Shown piece after piece: positions 26,301-38,760 of a stretch of 64,000 nucleotides of DNA (positions are counted from its first letter, which is position 1; each line of letters begins with the position of its first letter). The translations under genes were made by a program, and so were the position numbers. Below the pieces are notes generated by a model, which did not search any database, had not been told where the DNA came from, and saw nothing but the letters and a program-made list of their open reading frames with translations. The stretch lies in assembly GCA_021234155.1 (NCBI GenBank), contig JAJEKV010000071.1:2846483-2910482 (forward strand). The letters run 5' to 3'. Source of the stretch: Isoetes taiwanensis. Its lineage: Eukaryota > Streptophyta > Lycopodiopsida > Isoetales > Isoetaceae.

Positions 26301-29100
26301 AGCTACCTTGCAAAAGTAGAGGGCAAATTTGTTGAGAAGTACATCAAAATTCCTTCAATCATCCTTTCAAGACCTGCCTCCTCTATTCTTGTTGTTCAAG
26401 CGATTGGAAAAGCCAACCTGCATCAAAGAAAACTCCCCATAAGACATGTTGTAAAGTTATTTTCCATGAATCATAGCCAGTAGCCAAAAGCTAATCTTTT
26501 GATCAGATGTATGGCTTTCAGATCCACGGTTTTTGGGCCTCTCCAATTCAGGCTCTTACATAAAATACCATCCACCTTGAATCCCACCCCAAATATAGAG
26601 TTAAATATTCTGGCAGAGTGACATATGGAAAAGGAATTATAACAAAGCTAATTCAGAAGATAACTTGCTGGTACAATAGCTTTCCATATATTTCCTTTTT
26701 ATAGGCAGTTATTATTTGCAGTGGAATACTACAACAACATACACGATCCTGCACCCAACCCATACAAAGCCATTCGGCAGGGCAAGACAAAAAGCTATTC
26801 TGCAGGGCAGGACTCTGGAAACATGGCATTTTCTTGAGGCTTAATTCTTCAGCTCTAGTTCCGATTTTTTTTCCTTGCAGGTACAACATAATTGGATTGA
26901 ACTATCAAAGGAGTATGCTAAGTTTAATTGCAATCTAACACCAATGAAACAGAAACCGATAGATACCTTCCTACTTCAAGGACCCATTCAATGAATGAAT
27001 TTCCAAATAATCTTCCTGCATCAGGCAAAAATGGCAATCTAAATGAAGAAAATAAAGAAGTGGAATCCAATGAGCTGGAAAAACAAGACAAGCCCACACA
27101 TCGTGGAACAATTTGAATTTTTTGTATTCCAATTGCCACAGTGCCTAGCGTCGTAAGCTTCAACTTGTAGGAATGCATACCATTAAAGAAGTCCAACTCT
27201 TGATTCAATCAGAGTCTCTTCCAAACTTTGTAGAGCGGCGAGAGATTCTAAGAAGAGGGCTCAGAGTGCCTTCTCTTCCAAACCCAAGCTAAGAATGGCT
27301 CTAAATTTAAAAATGTGGAAGGATTGTTCTGGCTATCACAAGCTTCTATTTACGAAAAAATCCATCCTTGTAAAAGAGATCTGGCAACTTTGCTTGCAAA
27401 GAAAAGAACAATTAAAGAATAGAACACCATTCTTGAGCAGTCGAGAATATCAGCTCTGCAAATGCTAGAAATTCTCTACAAAATCCTCGAGAAATCTTTG
27501 CCGAAATCCTCTACACAAAATTTTGCAGGAAATCCTCTCTTGTAACAAAAGGACATGCCGCATTGGCTCAAGCATTTGTTGCTGAAGCACGAAGAAAAAT
27601 AAAGCGATTAAAGAGAAAAATTGGCCCGATGGAATTTTGATATGCCTTAAGCTTCTTTTCGTTTCAAAATCCTCTATTCGGAAACCTGCTTCATCGAAAG
27701 CTGCCAAATAGAAGCACAAGCCCCGGTAGAAATCCTAATACAGAAATCTAATAGAAGCACAAACTCGTGTTTTCATTCACCAAGATCATTTTAAAATCCC
27801 CCAAGGTTGAAGATGAGGCGCTTGATTAATGACTCTGTGTTTCCCTATAAATCTAAAATCGTCTATCTCTTAAGAAATGCGGCGGACATTATGCGAGGAT
27901 CAGTTATCACGGATATCATTCTAAACTAACCCCATCCATTTAAAAGATAAGAAGATAAAGAAATGAGAAATGAAGAAAAAGCAAGGAGAATGATGGACAA
28001 TGGACACAGATGATATTAGGAAATATCTTGGTCTGAGCATGCTACTGATAAGCGATTTGGCTCTCAGCCATTTTAACTCCTCGTAAAGCCGACTCCAAAA
28101 ACAAATGGAACACTGTTTGAACTTTGTCGCTCCCACTAAAACTGTCCCGCAGGAAAGAGGGCTATGGGCCTATGGCGGATGCACCCCGTTCTTGAGAAGG
28201 CTTAAGAAAGAGGGCAAGGCTTGAGAAGTTAAGGATACAAAATATCCCTCCGGTTCAAAAAATGAATTCCTTCCTTCTGAACACAAAATGAAGCGGCAGC
28301 GAGTGATTCAAGAAACTGGAATCAATCTTTGCCGGCTATCGTCGCAAGAGAATTATGATGAGGAAGAACATGCATCTTGGCTATTAACATCTTGGCGTTC
28401 TCACGGCACACAACCTTACCATCACAAAATAAAAAAGAAGATATTATAAAGTTTTAGTGCAGGTAATAGACCACGCCCTAAATTCGACGGCCGAGATTTC
28501 ATGATGCAATCCTAGGACTAAAAAGTGGCGTAAAAAGGCTAAAAAAATTACGTCCAAAAAAATATTAAAAAAAAAAGGGCACATCAAACCCTAAGAGTAG
28601 CCGATTTCACCATTTTCTCACCAGCATTTTGTATACAGAGCTTCTGGCTATGGCAATATGGCTTGCCCCTTTGGATTGGATGGCCGAGAAAGCTCTAGGG
28701 TCCTTTACCTACTAAACTCCTTAAGGAATTTTCTGTCCATATCTTTCGGGCCTTTCGGAGTTGATGCTCACCTGCATGCAGAAACACAAAGGAAAGATCA
28801 CGAATGGAAGTGGTGAAGGTTCTCAAAACCGGATGGATTTTTGATCCCCTTCAAACATGATCATCCATTTTCGATTGACAGTTTGGAATGGCCCGATACT
28901 GTACTATTTGGAATCCATACAATAGTCCTGATAAGACGTTGAAGGTATGCCTCTACCTTTCAAAAAAGATCTTAGGTAGCTCCCAGATGAAAGATCTATA
29001 GCTGGAGGATTTGATCGAAACTAAAGAAAATGCGAATTGAAATATTTGCTGTTTGTTGCATGGGCAATTTCATGTAAGTATTTGCATATAAATTAAGCTC

Positions 29101-29385
29101 TGTATGAGGGAAGGATATCATATTCTGTAAATTTTCATTTGTTTGCTCTTTAGCTCTAACAGCATTTACTCCTTCCAGGATTGCCAAGATAGAAATTATT
29201 AAGAGTTTGCTTCTCTGATGGTAAAAGAATATTTGATAACAAACTACTTCAAAGGTGTGATTAGGATTATCCATGATGCTAGCATTGGGACCTTGCCCAT
29301 TTGTTAAGAATGTATATTTTCTTTTGTTTAGAAATTTGCTTGGGAAGGCTCCAGTCCAATCAGGCGGGCTATGGCTATTGCAGGT
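29101..29385 (+). repeat. Duplicated segment, first copy (partner 30050-30325)
   Basis: About 280 nt that recur about 945 nt downstream with small indels. Shared stretches include TTTCATTTGTTTGCTCTTTA, GATAGAAATTATTAAGAGTT and GGCGGGCTATGGCT. This first copy ends in ATTGCAG followed by GTAAG. Confidence 0.8.
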
Positions 29386-29732
29386 AAGCAGTGTCTATGC
29401 CCAAAGATTTTCTACAGATTTTTTTAAGCATGTTGTTATTCTGCCTTGGGTTTATGATTCATGGGCGATCTCCGACTCTTCATACGATTTTTATATGCAC
29501 CAGCAATGATGCTCAACGGTGATTCCAAATAAACCACCGGCATAAAAATCCATCTATTCTCTACTTTCAGTTCATAGTTTAACTCCTTCAATCGAGCTAA
29601 AGCGAATCACGGATATTAAGGATGATCCTTGAAATTTTGATCTTTAGCGACATAAATTTGTACGGATTTAGGCTTAAAATGGTATTTGGAAAAATTTCTA
29701 CTTCCATTTATTGTGTTTCTTCATTGTTATTG

Positions 29733-29850
29733 TGCATCAATGGATCACAAATGAGAAAGAATGCTTAGGTAGATGTAAATGGTGGTGTAGCATCAATGCA
29801 TCACGGATGTCACAAGCGAGAAAGAGATCTTAGGTAGATGTAAATGGCGA
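29733..29850 (+). repeat. Two-copy tandem repeat of about 60 bp
   Basis: Each unit has TGCATCAATG(G/C)ATCAC, GAGAAAGA and CTTAGGTAGATGTAAATGG in the same order, with an indel between copies. Confidence 0.6.
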
Positions 29851-30049
29851 TTGCATGAGGAATAAGATAATGCTAAAGTAAAGCCGGATACGCAAAGTCA
29901 AGAGTGAAAGCAAAGTGTTATTCGCGGCATCAAGAGCCAAGGGTTATTCCCTACTTGTTTTTGCGGGCGAGTTCTAGCACAGGCTTCACGGAATATGTCA
30001 TGCGCACCTTGCAAAAGCGGATCACCAGGATGTATTATTGCCATATCTG

Positions 30050-30325
30050 CGTATGAGGAAGGATATCATCAATGCATGAAATTTTTCATTTGTTTGCTCT
30101 TTAGCTCTAGCGGCATTTACTCCTTCCAGGATTTGCCAAGATAGAAATTATTAAGAGTTTGCTTCTCTGATGGTAAAAGAATATTTGATAATAAGCTACT
30201 TCATTAGGATTGTCCATGATGCTAGCATTGGGGACCTTGCCATTTGTTAGAATGTATATTTTCTTTTGTTTAGAAATTTGTACAGGAAGGCTCGATCCAA
30301 TGGGCGGGCTATGGCTGTGCCGCGG
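30050..30325 (+). repeat. Duplicated segment, second copy (partner 29101-29385)
   Basis: Second copy of the duplicated segment. Differences are mostly 1-2 nt indels and C/G-containing sites. Confidence 0.8.
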
Positions 30326-30486
30326 TTGAGAGGCATGCCACGATGAGGTTTGGCACTAGAATTAATGCGCGTGGAGAATTACGCCTTTTCTCACAGCCCG
30401 AGCAAATGGGGTGTTTATTCATTCACAGCGAGGATCACGGCGGGATGGAGCCAAGTAAGTCAAATGGTTTCTACATTTGTTTGAAT

Positions 30487-30705
30487 TTTCTTTGCTTTCA
30501 TACATTATGCACCATTCATGCTTTATTCATGCATTGTTGCCGCTGCGGCGGGACTTTGTGGGAGCCATTGATGAATGGTCGGGGCAATGATATGATAATG
30601 GAAGCCACAAAGTAATATACCATTCATGCATTTATTAGCTCTATTCATGCATTATTGCCTGAGCGCGTATACCATTCATGCGTGCTCTATTCATGCATTA
30701 TTGGC
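30487..30705 (+). repeat. CCATTCATGC short interspersed tandem repeats
   Basis: The blocks ACCATTCATGC and CT(C/T)TATTCATGCATTATTG occur three times, separated by variable GC-rich sequence, across about 200 nt. Confidence 0.6.
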
Positions 30706-31870
30706 GCAGCAAGAGACTTCGTAATGATTATGTTTGTGACATTAATCATCCTACCGATACTAGCCTTTAGCCTTTCTGCTTTTGTTTCACCAGCCTTCGG
30801 CTTTGCATTTGGAAGTGCCAAGCTGTATCTTAGGCAAATATCCATGTTAAATAAACAAATACGTTGAGATTGAGGTTGAGCTTAGGCCAAAGATCCATGT
30901 AACAAATTATCACGTATCACCCAGTAACCCGGATGAACCATGACCTTTTGTTCATTGCTCAATCTCAAATAAACAAACACATCAAATATCCATTCAAATC
31001 AAAACATGTCAAAACATTTCGATTAATAAGTAAAGCATTTCCAATGGTTCTCTTTTAAAAACTTTCTTATTAGAAAAAGGTCTGGCCTTTGTTTTTCAAT
31101 CTGACCCTTCTTTTAGCCCTTTAACCTTTACGTTTTTGTTTTCACCAACTTAGAAGCTTTGCATTTGGAAGTGGCAAGTTTATCTTAGGCCAAATATCCA
31201 TGTATCAACCAAAATGAAGCGGGCATCACGTGAGTTATGCAAGCTGCGATGGACATATGAGTCATTCAAAGATGTTTTAGGGCAATATGTCTGCTGAAGT
31301 ATTTTTCTTCTTTTTTGTCCTCAAATTCTATAACTATGCCATTTTCTCATTAGAGTTCATCTTCTATAAATCTGAGATTTTCTCATTAGAATTCATCTTC
31401 TATAAATACCAAGGAGTTTACAAGCAGCCCTCGCTTTTGGTTTGTCAATGCGTGTTGATTGGCCTTTCTTGTAAAGTTTTTGTCGTTTGTTTTCATGATT
31501 CCATGATGAAATTAATGGATTTTACATGCAGTTCAACGGTTTCGCCATTACCGTTTCCTACTGATCTAACCATGATGGTAGGATGTGGAGATCATAATAC
31601 CTGCCAGCGAATGCGTTATAAATGCAGTAGGTTTGCAAATGCGATCTAGTCATTTTTTCTCCTTTGTAGAGGTCATGCCCGAAATGATAATGTCTACAAC
31701 CATTAATTATTATGAACCATTCATGCCAAACGCTACATTCCCACTATGAACACTATGTTTGTGGTTATTCACGGAGACCCAAATATGGCTTTCGGGGAAC
31801 TATAGCATGGGCTTGATTAAAAGCTACAAAAGTTAGTTGGTAAACTTTCTTGTTCCAGCATGCGATATGA

Positions 31871-32245
31871 GCACAATTAAATAGATCAGTCCATACAAAT
31901 AGTGCTCAACGGTAAAGATTCAAATGCAGTATCTTGGCATCCAGCTCAAAGGATCGGTGCCGGTGGCTCCTTGCCATTCGACCTACAGCACCATAGCATG
32001 AAAATATAAAGGACAAGTTCATATTCGTGATTGGTTTTAGCCAAATGGGTTATGAAATTACAATCCCGATCCTCTCAATGTCTTCTTACAAATTCGTTTT
32101 GGCGAACAAATTCGTTTTTACCATATATAGCATGTTTTAGGCAGTCCGGATCCTGAAATGTACAGCATGGCTATGGCTTCAGCATTGCATTTATCCGGGG
32201 TATATGTTGAGCCTGGAAGCTCCTACAAAGAAATCTAGGTTTAGT
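31871..32245 (-). mobile_element. E1 repeat, copy A, distal part
   Basis: Collinear with 51600-51983 (shared ACAAATAGTGCTCA, CACCATAGCATGAAAATATA and CCTCTCAATGTCTTCTTACA). It continues E1 after the insertion and ends at CTCCTACAAAGAAATC. Gene G copy A follows within about 40 nt across a T15 run. In copy B the order is reversed: gene G first, then E1. Confidence 0.7.
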
Positions 32246-32275
32246 AACGTCCATGTTTTTTTTTTTTTTTAAATG

Positions 32276-35200
32276 TTTGAACTATTAGGTACATCCCATG
32301 TACATTGTATTTAGGTGCTTCCTTTGTTGACAGCTTTGTTGAGATGTTATGAAATGGCTAATAACTTGGATAATAAGGCATATGACTTTTAGCCCTAGTT
32401 ATAGTAGGAAAATGTTGGGTGGATTCCATCGAAAAAGCTGTGACCTGGTTTGGGTTTGGTGCATGAGCATGGCGGTAGATGTTGATAATGGAGTATCGAC
32501 ACTTGGAGCATGCACTATGGACCAATTTAGCACCTACAATTGGATCCGACCTATATGTATTTTAAAACCACGGGTGGGATGATATCCCAGCTTCACAGAG
32601 CGAAATGTATTGGGGCTGGCGATTACGAGATCTAGGGTTCATGTTTATAGTACTTGTGTGGCTGGGTTGAAACATGAGAAGAAAGAGGTGGGGACTTATT
32701 CAAGATCACAATTGCTGGTGGAAATGAAAGAACAAGGCAGATAAGAAGGAGAATGTAACGTTTTAGCCGTGAGGGCTCAACAACTAAAGGCTGGTAGTAG
32801 CAAGTGAATGATGGCGGCAGTGCAATATGGGAAGTTGTAGAAATATCTCGTGAATCAAGTCTGATTAAAATCAGAATTCTCAACCACAAAGTCCACAATC
32901 GGAGTTTAGATTAGTTTAATAATATTAGGAAGGTTGTCATTTGCCAACCTTAGAGCTCCAATATATTATGAAACATTTAGCTTTGTAACATGTTTGGATG
33001 GGAACTTAAGGGTGGCCAGAATTGGTATATAAGTGCTTCAATAAAGTAAGCTTGGTTTATGAGCTCCATAATAGTTCTAATGATAAAAGCCTGGCTACGT
33101 AGATATATTGTCCTTTTGAGGCTGATTTTTCATGAGCACTTGGTGGTTTTCTTACAAAATAAGCGGGTTATGGGTTAGTAGATCTCCATAATGGTATGCG
33201 GGTTTATGATCTCCATAATAGTTCAAATGATAAAAGCCATCTTTGTAGATATAAAGTCCTTAAGGATTGTTATGATCTCGGCTTGATTTTCACTTGAAGA
33301 CATGGTTGGTTTTCCTTACAAACTAACGGTTATGGGTTATTAGATATATGGTACTTTGTGTCTCGATTAGGAGTAAAAATTGTGTTAATTTGGAGCTTGT
33401 GTATCCAGTTACCTTTAATATATATGTTAAAGCTAAGCTGGGTGTACAAGTTGCTAAAGGAATCCATGATTGGTTTCAATAAAGATTACTTATTATTATT
33501 AAAGAAGCGTTAAACCCGGATAGATTCATTGCTTACGGTGGCAACTTTTGGCTTTACCCTTTTAGGCTAATGTTCAAATGGTTTTCTTTCGTGAGATGCT
33601 TAGAGTCTATCCTTCCATTTCATTTGTTTTCAACAAATTGGATGTGACATCTACGATTTGGTGCTTTCCTAAACTTTATTTGAGTTTTGGAGCAGATCTA
33701 TAAGACTTTATTATTCTCTGTTTTGGAGGCTGTGGCTATTAATCACGCAAATTAAGATTGTGGTCTAAAACTTAGATCTTGTGTACTTTGCTGATCATTG
33801 ATTGTTATTCTTACTGCGGCTTTCTACTTGGTTCATAATGATAGATGGTTATGCTACACCTAGTATATGTTTTGAAAGTAGTGAAAACACAATTAGTTGT
33901 GTTTTGGATATAAACCTTGCTCGAAGTTGGTTGTTATTGGATTTTATACATGTTCTATCTTAGGGATCGGTTGCCTTAAATTTTGTTCAACTTTACAATG
34001 GCTATATAAATTATATATGATCATATTATTGCGGAATGTTTCATGGTTATTGTTTTTTTTTTAAAAGCGTACTATGATGCTTTGCAATACCATTGTATTC
34101 CTTGGATAAAATGAATATGAGTGAAAGCGTATCTCGTGTTGACTTTAGTATATTCTTCTCGATTTTTCTCCTTATTGACTCTAGCCTACTTCTTTTTGGA
34201 TTAAAATTATTTTAAATACGTATTTGGTCTCTTTTCAAGATATCCTTATCAGGACTAGATATAGGTATCACTTGCTTATGCGTATCTAGGATTGCAATTA
34301 TAAGGTCTTATTTTTCCAAATGGAACTATAAGGTCTAAGTCACATTTGGTTCTTATGAATCCTTGCTGAGACTCAAAGGGTTTTAATGTTACTCCAATTC
34401 GAGTTTAACTTGGGACCGGTTTGGATATAAGGTGTTTTAATTCTTTTAACATTCTTACTTGAATCACGAGAAGCTGGACTGATCAAGCCTATAGTAGAAT
34501 TCGTTAATAGCTATTGGATCAATGAGCTAATATTGCTACTGCTTATGGCCAGAGTGTAACATTACAAGTCCCAATCTTTGGGTAATGCGGAATACGATTA
34601 CTTTTGCATCAAAAACAAAGAAGTGCACCTTGATTTCATTGTCTACAAAGAAAAAAAGTCACGGTGAGAAAGACAAATCACTGTTAGCTATTTGGGTTCA
34701 ATGATGGTTGGTTTAAAGAGTTTTCCATGATGATATGAAAAAATGTCACGCCTTCAAACTTGGAAAGCATGGGGATTATAGCAGATGTATACAATGATAT
34801 GCCTAATGTGTTATCTTGCCAAAGAACTTGCTTGGAGGATGAGTTGGGCGAGAAAATTCATGATTGGATAGCACATTTGGAAGATGTCCACGAAATCAAA
34901 CCTTCTTTATCTTTGGATGAAAAACAAAGGCGGTAACACCAGCGATTACTTACATGATGATACAAAATACGCCTATTTTCCGAAACTGATTTGTGAGGAG
35001 GAGGATATAGAATTATGGATAAAGATCATAACGGGATAGCTCACAAGATGACCGGGCGATGAGGTACCTACTTTGACTTTGGTTAACTCTTCTAAATTTC
35101 CTTTGATTCACGAGCGAATGTTGAGTGCTTCTGATCTTTGCATGAGGACATGCTTTATGGAAGAGTAGGAACTTTTGGACATAGCACCTATCAATGGAAA

Positions 35201-37020
35201 CTTGGAGGCTTTAGCGAGGATCTGTGATGATGAAATTAAGGTATCATAGTAGGAAAAGTTAGATAAACATTTCCAAAAAAAAGAAGTTGTGGTACCATTT
35301 GACGGTAATTTCTTTGAGCTAGAGTGTATCAGGAATCCCCATCGATCCGAGACATGGATGTATTCGAATGGGGCGAGCATGCATGTTTTGCATGCATCAG
35401 GCTGGCGCATGCCGTTACGATTTGGGAGTTCGCTATTTTAGTGGCGTTTACGCTTGGAAGCTTCTCATAGAGCTTCCCTCTTCTCTCAGTGATGCATATT
35501 CTCTTTGGTTGTTTCGAGGCGAGGGAGGGGCTTCTTCTGCGCCTGGTTTATGAACTGGCGTTGCTTTCATCTTTGTCCTTTCGGCCTTTAGCCTTCATCC
35601 TGTGACCGCCGTCCTGCGATCCTAGTTTGTTAAGGAAGTCCTTTGGTATTCAGGCGGTTTATTTGGTTTCATCACGAGTCCCATTCTAGAATCATCGTCG
35701 AGACAGCGGATAAGCCATTCGGGCGAGGAAACTGTCTCCTATTTGCATGCATCGCGAGCGGCGCATGCCACGTTACAGTTGGGAGTTATTTTAGAGGCGT
35801 TTGCAGCCCGGAGCTTCTCATAGTAGCTTCCTCTTCTCTCGTGATGCCTTATTCTCTTTGAACCCACCTCCCCTTCTTTGTTGTTGTATTATTTTTGCTC
35901 GGCAGCGCGGCATGTCCCAAACCCCTCCACTTTGGGAGGTTTGTTTTGTCTTGTTGCTTGTTGGTGATGTCTGCGGTACGGGTTGCTTAAGCGTGTATGT
36001 TTTGACTTTTTCCATTGTTTGGGGCGATTTTTATGCCTTACGTTTGTCCAAGCCCTTCTTAGAAGGCTTATCACTAGGGTTTTTCCTCGAAACCGAAAGT
36101 GAAGTTTTAATCCAGGTGATAAGCACCGGCGGTACACTAACCGATCTCTATTAGCATTGTATTTTGTTGGGGTCCAAATGAAGTATGGTGGATTTTTCCC
36201 GCTAATTTTTATGGGTAGTTAGCGTAATGATGCGGCTACCCACTATCATTGAAAAATCTGAGATATGAATGAGGAAGCAAGTCTAAATTACCGGTTTGTT
36301 GGTTTCATCGCGAGTCCCATTCTAGAATTGCGGTTTTGTCGGCCGGAAAGGAACGACTTTCAAATGATGACGCTTGAGATGGTTTTTACCTAAAAAGCGT
36401 GGAGAACATCCTTTTGACTGTGGATGCATCAAGACTACTAACAAAGTAAAATGCAAATAAAGAGAGGTGTAATGGCCGGGATAGTTTTGGGTGGACCATC
36501 TTTGTATGGTTCTTGCCAACAACCTTGATACTTTATACCACGGAGCCAGCCTATTGTTAAAAATGGTTTGCATAGCAAATTACTCCACAATATCCTCAAA
36601 CGCTATTCTTGCATATCGTCTTATCTTGAAGTGAGAGAAGAGTTAGATTGACGCTATTTACTCTTTTATCTTTGAAAACACGACAAAATCGAAAATGGCT
36701 TTTGGAGAAGCAGGACTTACTTGATGCTTCGAATTAATCCTTGAGGCCTCTCCTTGAGACGGACCAATACTCCTAGTAGTAAAGGATTCGGTATCACAAA
36801 ACCAAGCAGTGATGGTAAGTGCGACAAGAATTGATAGCATGGAAACTTCCTAGAATTACTATTGATCCACGTGCAAGAACTTCGGCACCACTGTCTAAAC
36901 CTGCTAGAGTGTGCAGCACGGATGAGAATGATGATCAGTATTCTGTTACTAAAGGTGGAAACCACGTGATTTCTTTGGAGGAAAGTATTCCCGTCAGACT
37001 GGACTATAAAGATGCTACCG
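32276..37020 (+). pseudogene. Gene G, copy A (degraded, unrecognised family)
   Basis: Collinear with copy B (46285-49991): leader, exon 1 beginning at a matching ATG near 32464, a 1.5-kb intron and exon 2 from about 34460. Every long frame of copy B is broken here by small indels, and the exon-1 donor AATCAG|GTTTGA has become AATCGG|AGTTTA. A 1-kb insertion splits exon 2 at 35338-36325. Copy A continues past the point where E1 truncates copy B: an open stretch at 36819-37017 reads KLPRITIDPRARTSAP, then SLEESIPVRLDYKDATG, and ends at GGTATGT, a plausible donor. So copy A preserves downstream exon sequence that copy B lost. The function is unknown. Much of the damage coincides with CAG/CTG sites of copy B and could partly be sequencing error. 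Confidence 0.65.
35338..36325. mobile_element. Insertion in exon 2 of gene G copy A
   Basis: Copy B reads straight through this point (around 49460). The inserted 1 kb has higher GC than its surroundings and internal repeats. GCATGCATC...GGCGCATGCC...GCTTCTCATAG...CTTCTCTC occurs at about 35390 and 35745, and a 31-nt TTGGTTTCATC...CCCATTCTAGAAT block occurs at 35667 and 36299. The second block forms the right end. The target may be duplicated as GGAAT/AGAAT. No coding domain was recognised; it is probably a non-autonomous element. Confidence 0.5.
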
Positions 37021-37301
37021 GGTATGTATTGTCTTTGGTTGTATCTGAATTTATTCTTTCAGTTTTATACATGGATTTTGTTTTATATTGTCAATATATA
37101 AGGTCTTTCCGTATTCAGTACACTCTAATGATAACATCTTCCACTAGCCATGGGTTTTTATGGAAAAAGTTTTTCCATGGCTAGTAGTTTATCAGTGATA
37201 AAAAAAACTTTTATTACCTTATTGTACTTGGTGAACACCTTGTACAAATTATTGGATTGTTCTTATTCGGTGCGTAGAACATCACTTGGATTCAAGCATT
37301 A

Positions 37302-37683
37302 CACTACAACGGAAAACTGTTTCGTCGGAAAATCGTCGAGAAACCCTTTCTGGAATAGGCGTGCCGGACTCATATGACATATTCGGCATTATATTCTCGA
37401 CTGAAATCGTTGATTTTTACGTGAAATTTTATCCCGATTTTACGGCGTAAAATCGTCAGTTACCGTCGGAATTTTCCGTCAATTTCGCGTCCGGAATATT
37501 CGTCAGTTGGCGTCGAATTTTTAAATGCATTATTTTTCATCGAAATGACCGACTGTATCGTCGAGAATTCGTCGAGGTTTTAAATTAGAATTCGTCGGCT
37601 TACTGTCCAAATTTGTCACAATATTAAAATGGATGCTTCACGGGGTGGCGCATTTCATCCGCATTCTCATTTTTTTCATAGTG
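37302..37683. mobile_element. Short CACTA-like non-autonomous element (candidate)
   Basis: The stretch begins CACTACAACGGAAAACTG and ends TTTTTTTCATAGTG, so both ends carry the inverted CACTA/TAGTG pentamer typical of En/Spm-type elements. The interior is dense in short GTCGG, CGTCGA and CGTCAG motifs like subterminal repeats. It lies in the likely intron after the last gene G copy A exon. The 3-bp flanks (TTA and CAG) do not match, which weakens the call. Confidence 0.4.
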
Positions 37684-38280
37684 CAGAACATGGATGGTTT
37701 CTTTCAATGATAATTTAAGCTGCCGGAATTCATTCATAAAAAGAGATAAAGAAGTGTATATCAAAGAAAAATTTGCGTATTCAAATATAATCCTTAGTTA
37801 CATGTCAAAATTGACAATCGGCCTGAAATGCCAACAAGATCATGGGCAATGGACTCGACAAAATCGTCGGCATGAAAGAAAAGGAAATCAAAGTCTTCAA
37901 AAGGCGGCTGTGTAAGTAGCGGCTTTTTAGTCCTCTCCATTAGTGTCCTGAGATCATAATAAAGCGATCTTAAATAAATTTGATCATAATAAAAGTAAGT
38001 CTAAATAAAACTAATCCGTGAAAGAAATTTACCATTTTCTTGGTCTTATAAAGTGAGGTGTCTTGCCTTTGCAAACATCTTAGAACCTAACGTTTTGCTT
38101 ATTAAGCGAATAATGAACTCTCAAGCTGAAGAAAACCAAAATTTACTTGGGCAAAAGTATCTTTGAGGTGGGGTATCAAATGGCGGTTCAGCACCCGGCC
38201 TTGACACTTTCGATACTTTCGGCACTTTTGTTTTGGAACACTTCAGTAGTAGCAATTCGATCATACATTGGAAATTTAGG

Positions 38281-38760
38281 CCTAATTTGGGATATTAGTG
38301 AACAATTAGAAAACCCATTCTGCTGACAATTTTGGCGAAAGCGAACAAAATTTCTTAATTCAATAGAATTAAGCTAAATCGGATGGGGCTTTTCAGTTTT
38401 CATAATCGACCCATGCACCCATATCCCTCGTGCAAAATTCCGGAACCCTAATTTGGGATGTGTGTGAGCAATTAGGAAAAACCATTTCTGCGGCCGGTTT
38501 GATGCGGTGAAAATTTTTTATTCAGCCCAAATTAAGCTAAATGGTGGGGCTTTCGGATTTCATAATCGACCGGCCACCCACATATCTATGTGCAAAAGAA
38601 TTTGGGAACCCTAATTTGCAGTATTGAGTGAAAAATTAAAGAAAAACCATTCTTACAGCGAGGTTTTTTTGTAAAACTGATGAAATCTCTTAAGTCATTT
38701 GGCAAAATTAGATGGGGCTTTTAGAGTGAATATAGTCGAGACCAATATCCTACCTTGATG
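38281..38760 (+). repeat. About 165-bp tandem repeat, three copies
   Basis: Units start with CCTAATTTG at 38281, 38447 and 38610. Each contains CAATTAG-AAAACCATT, AATTAAGCTAAAT-GG-GGGGCTTT and (first two) TTCATAATCGACC. The third unit is the most diverged and breaks down near 38760. Confidence 0.75.

Larger units (their letters stand above)
23396..31870. other. About 8.4 kb inserted into E1 copy A; content unrecognised
   Basis: In copy B the flanking E1 parts are contiguous around 51570-51590. Here they are separated by this stretch, with AT-rich sequence related to ATATAGATC on both sides of the break. I found no long terminal repeats, transposase or polymerase. Inside are AT-rich sequence and the duplications listed at 29101-30325, 29733-29850 and 30487-30705. 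Open frames are short. It may be one or several nested elements. Confidence 0.5.
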
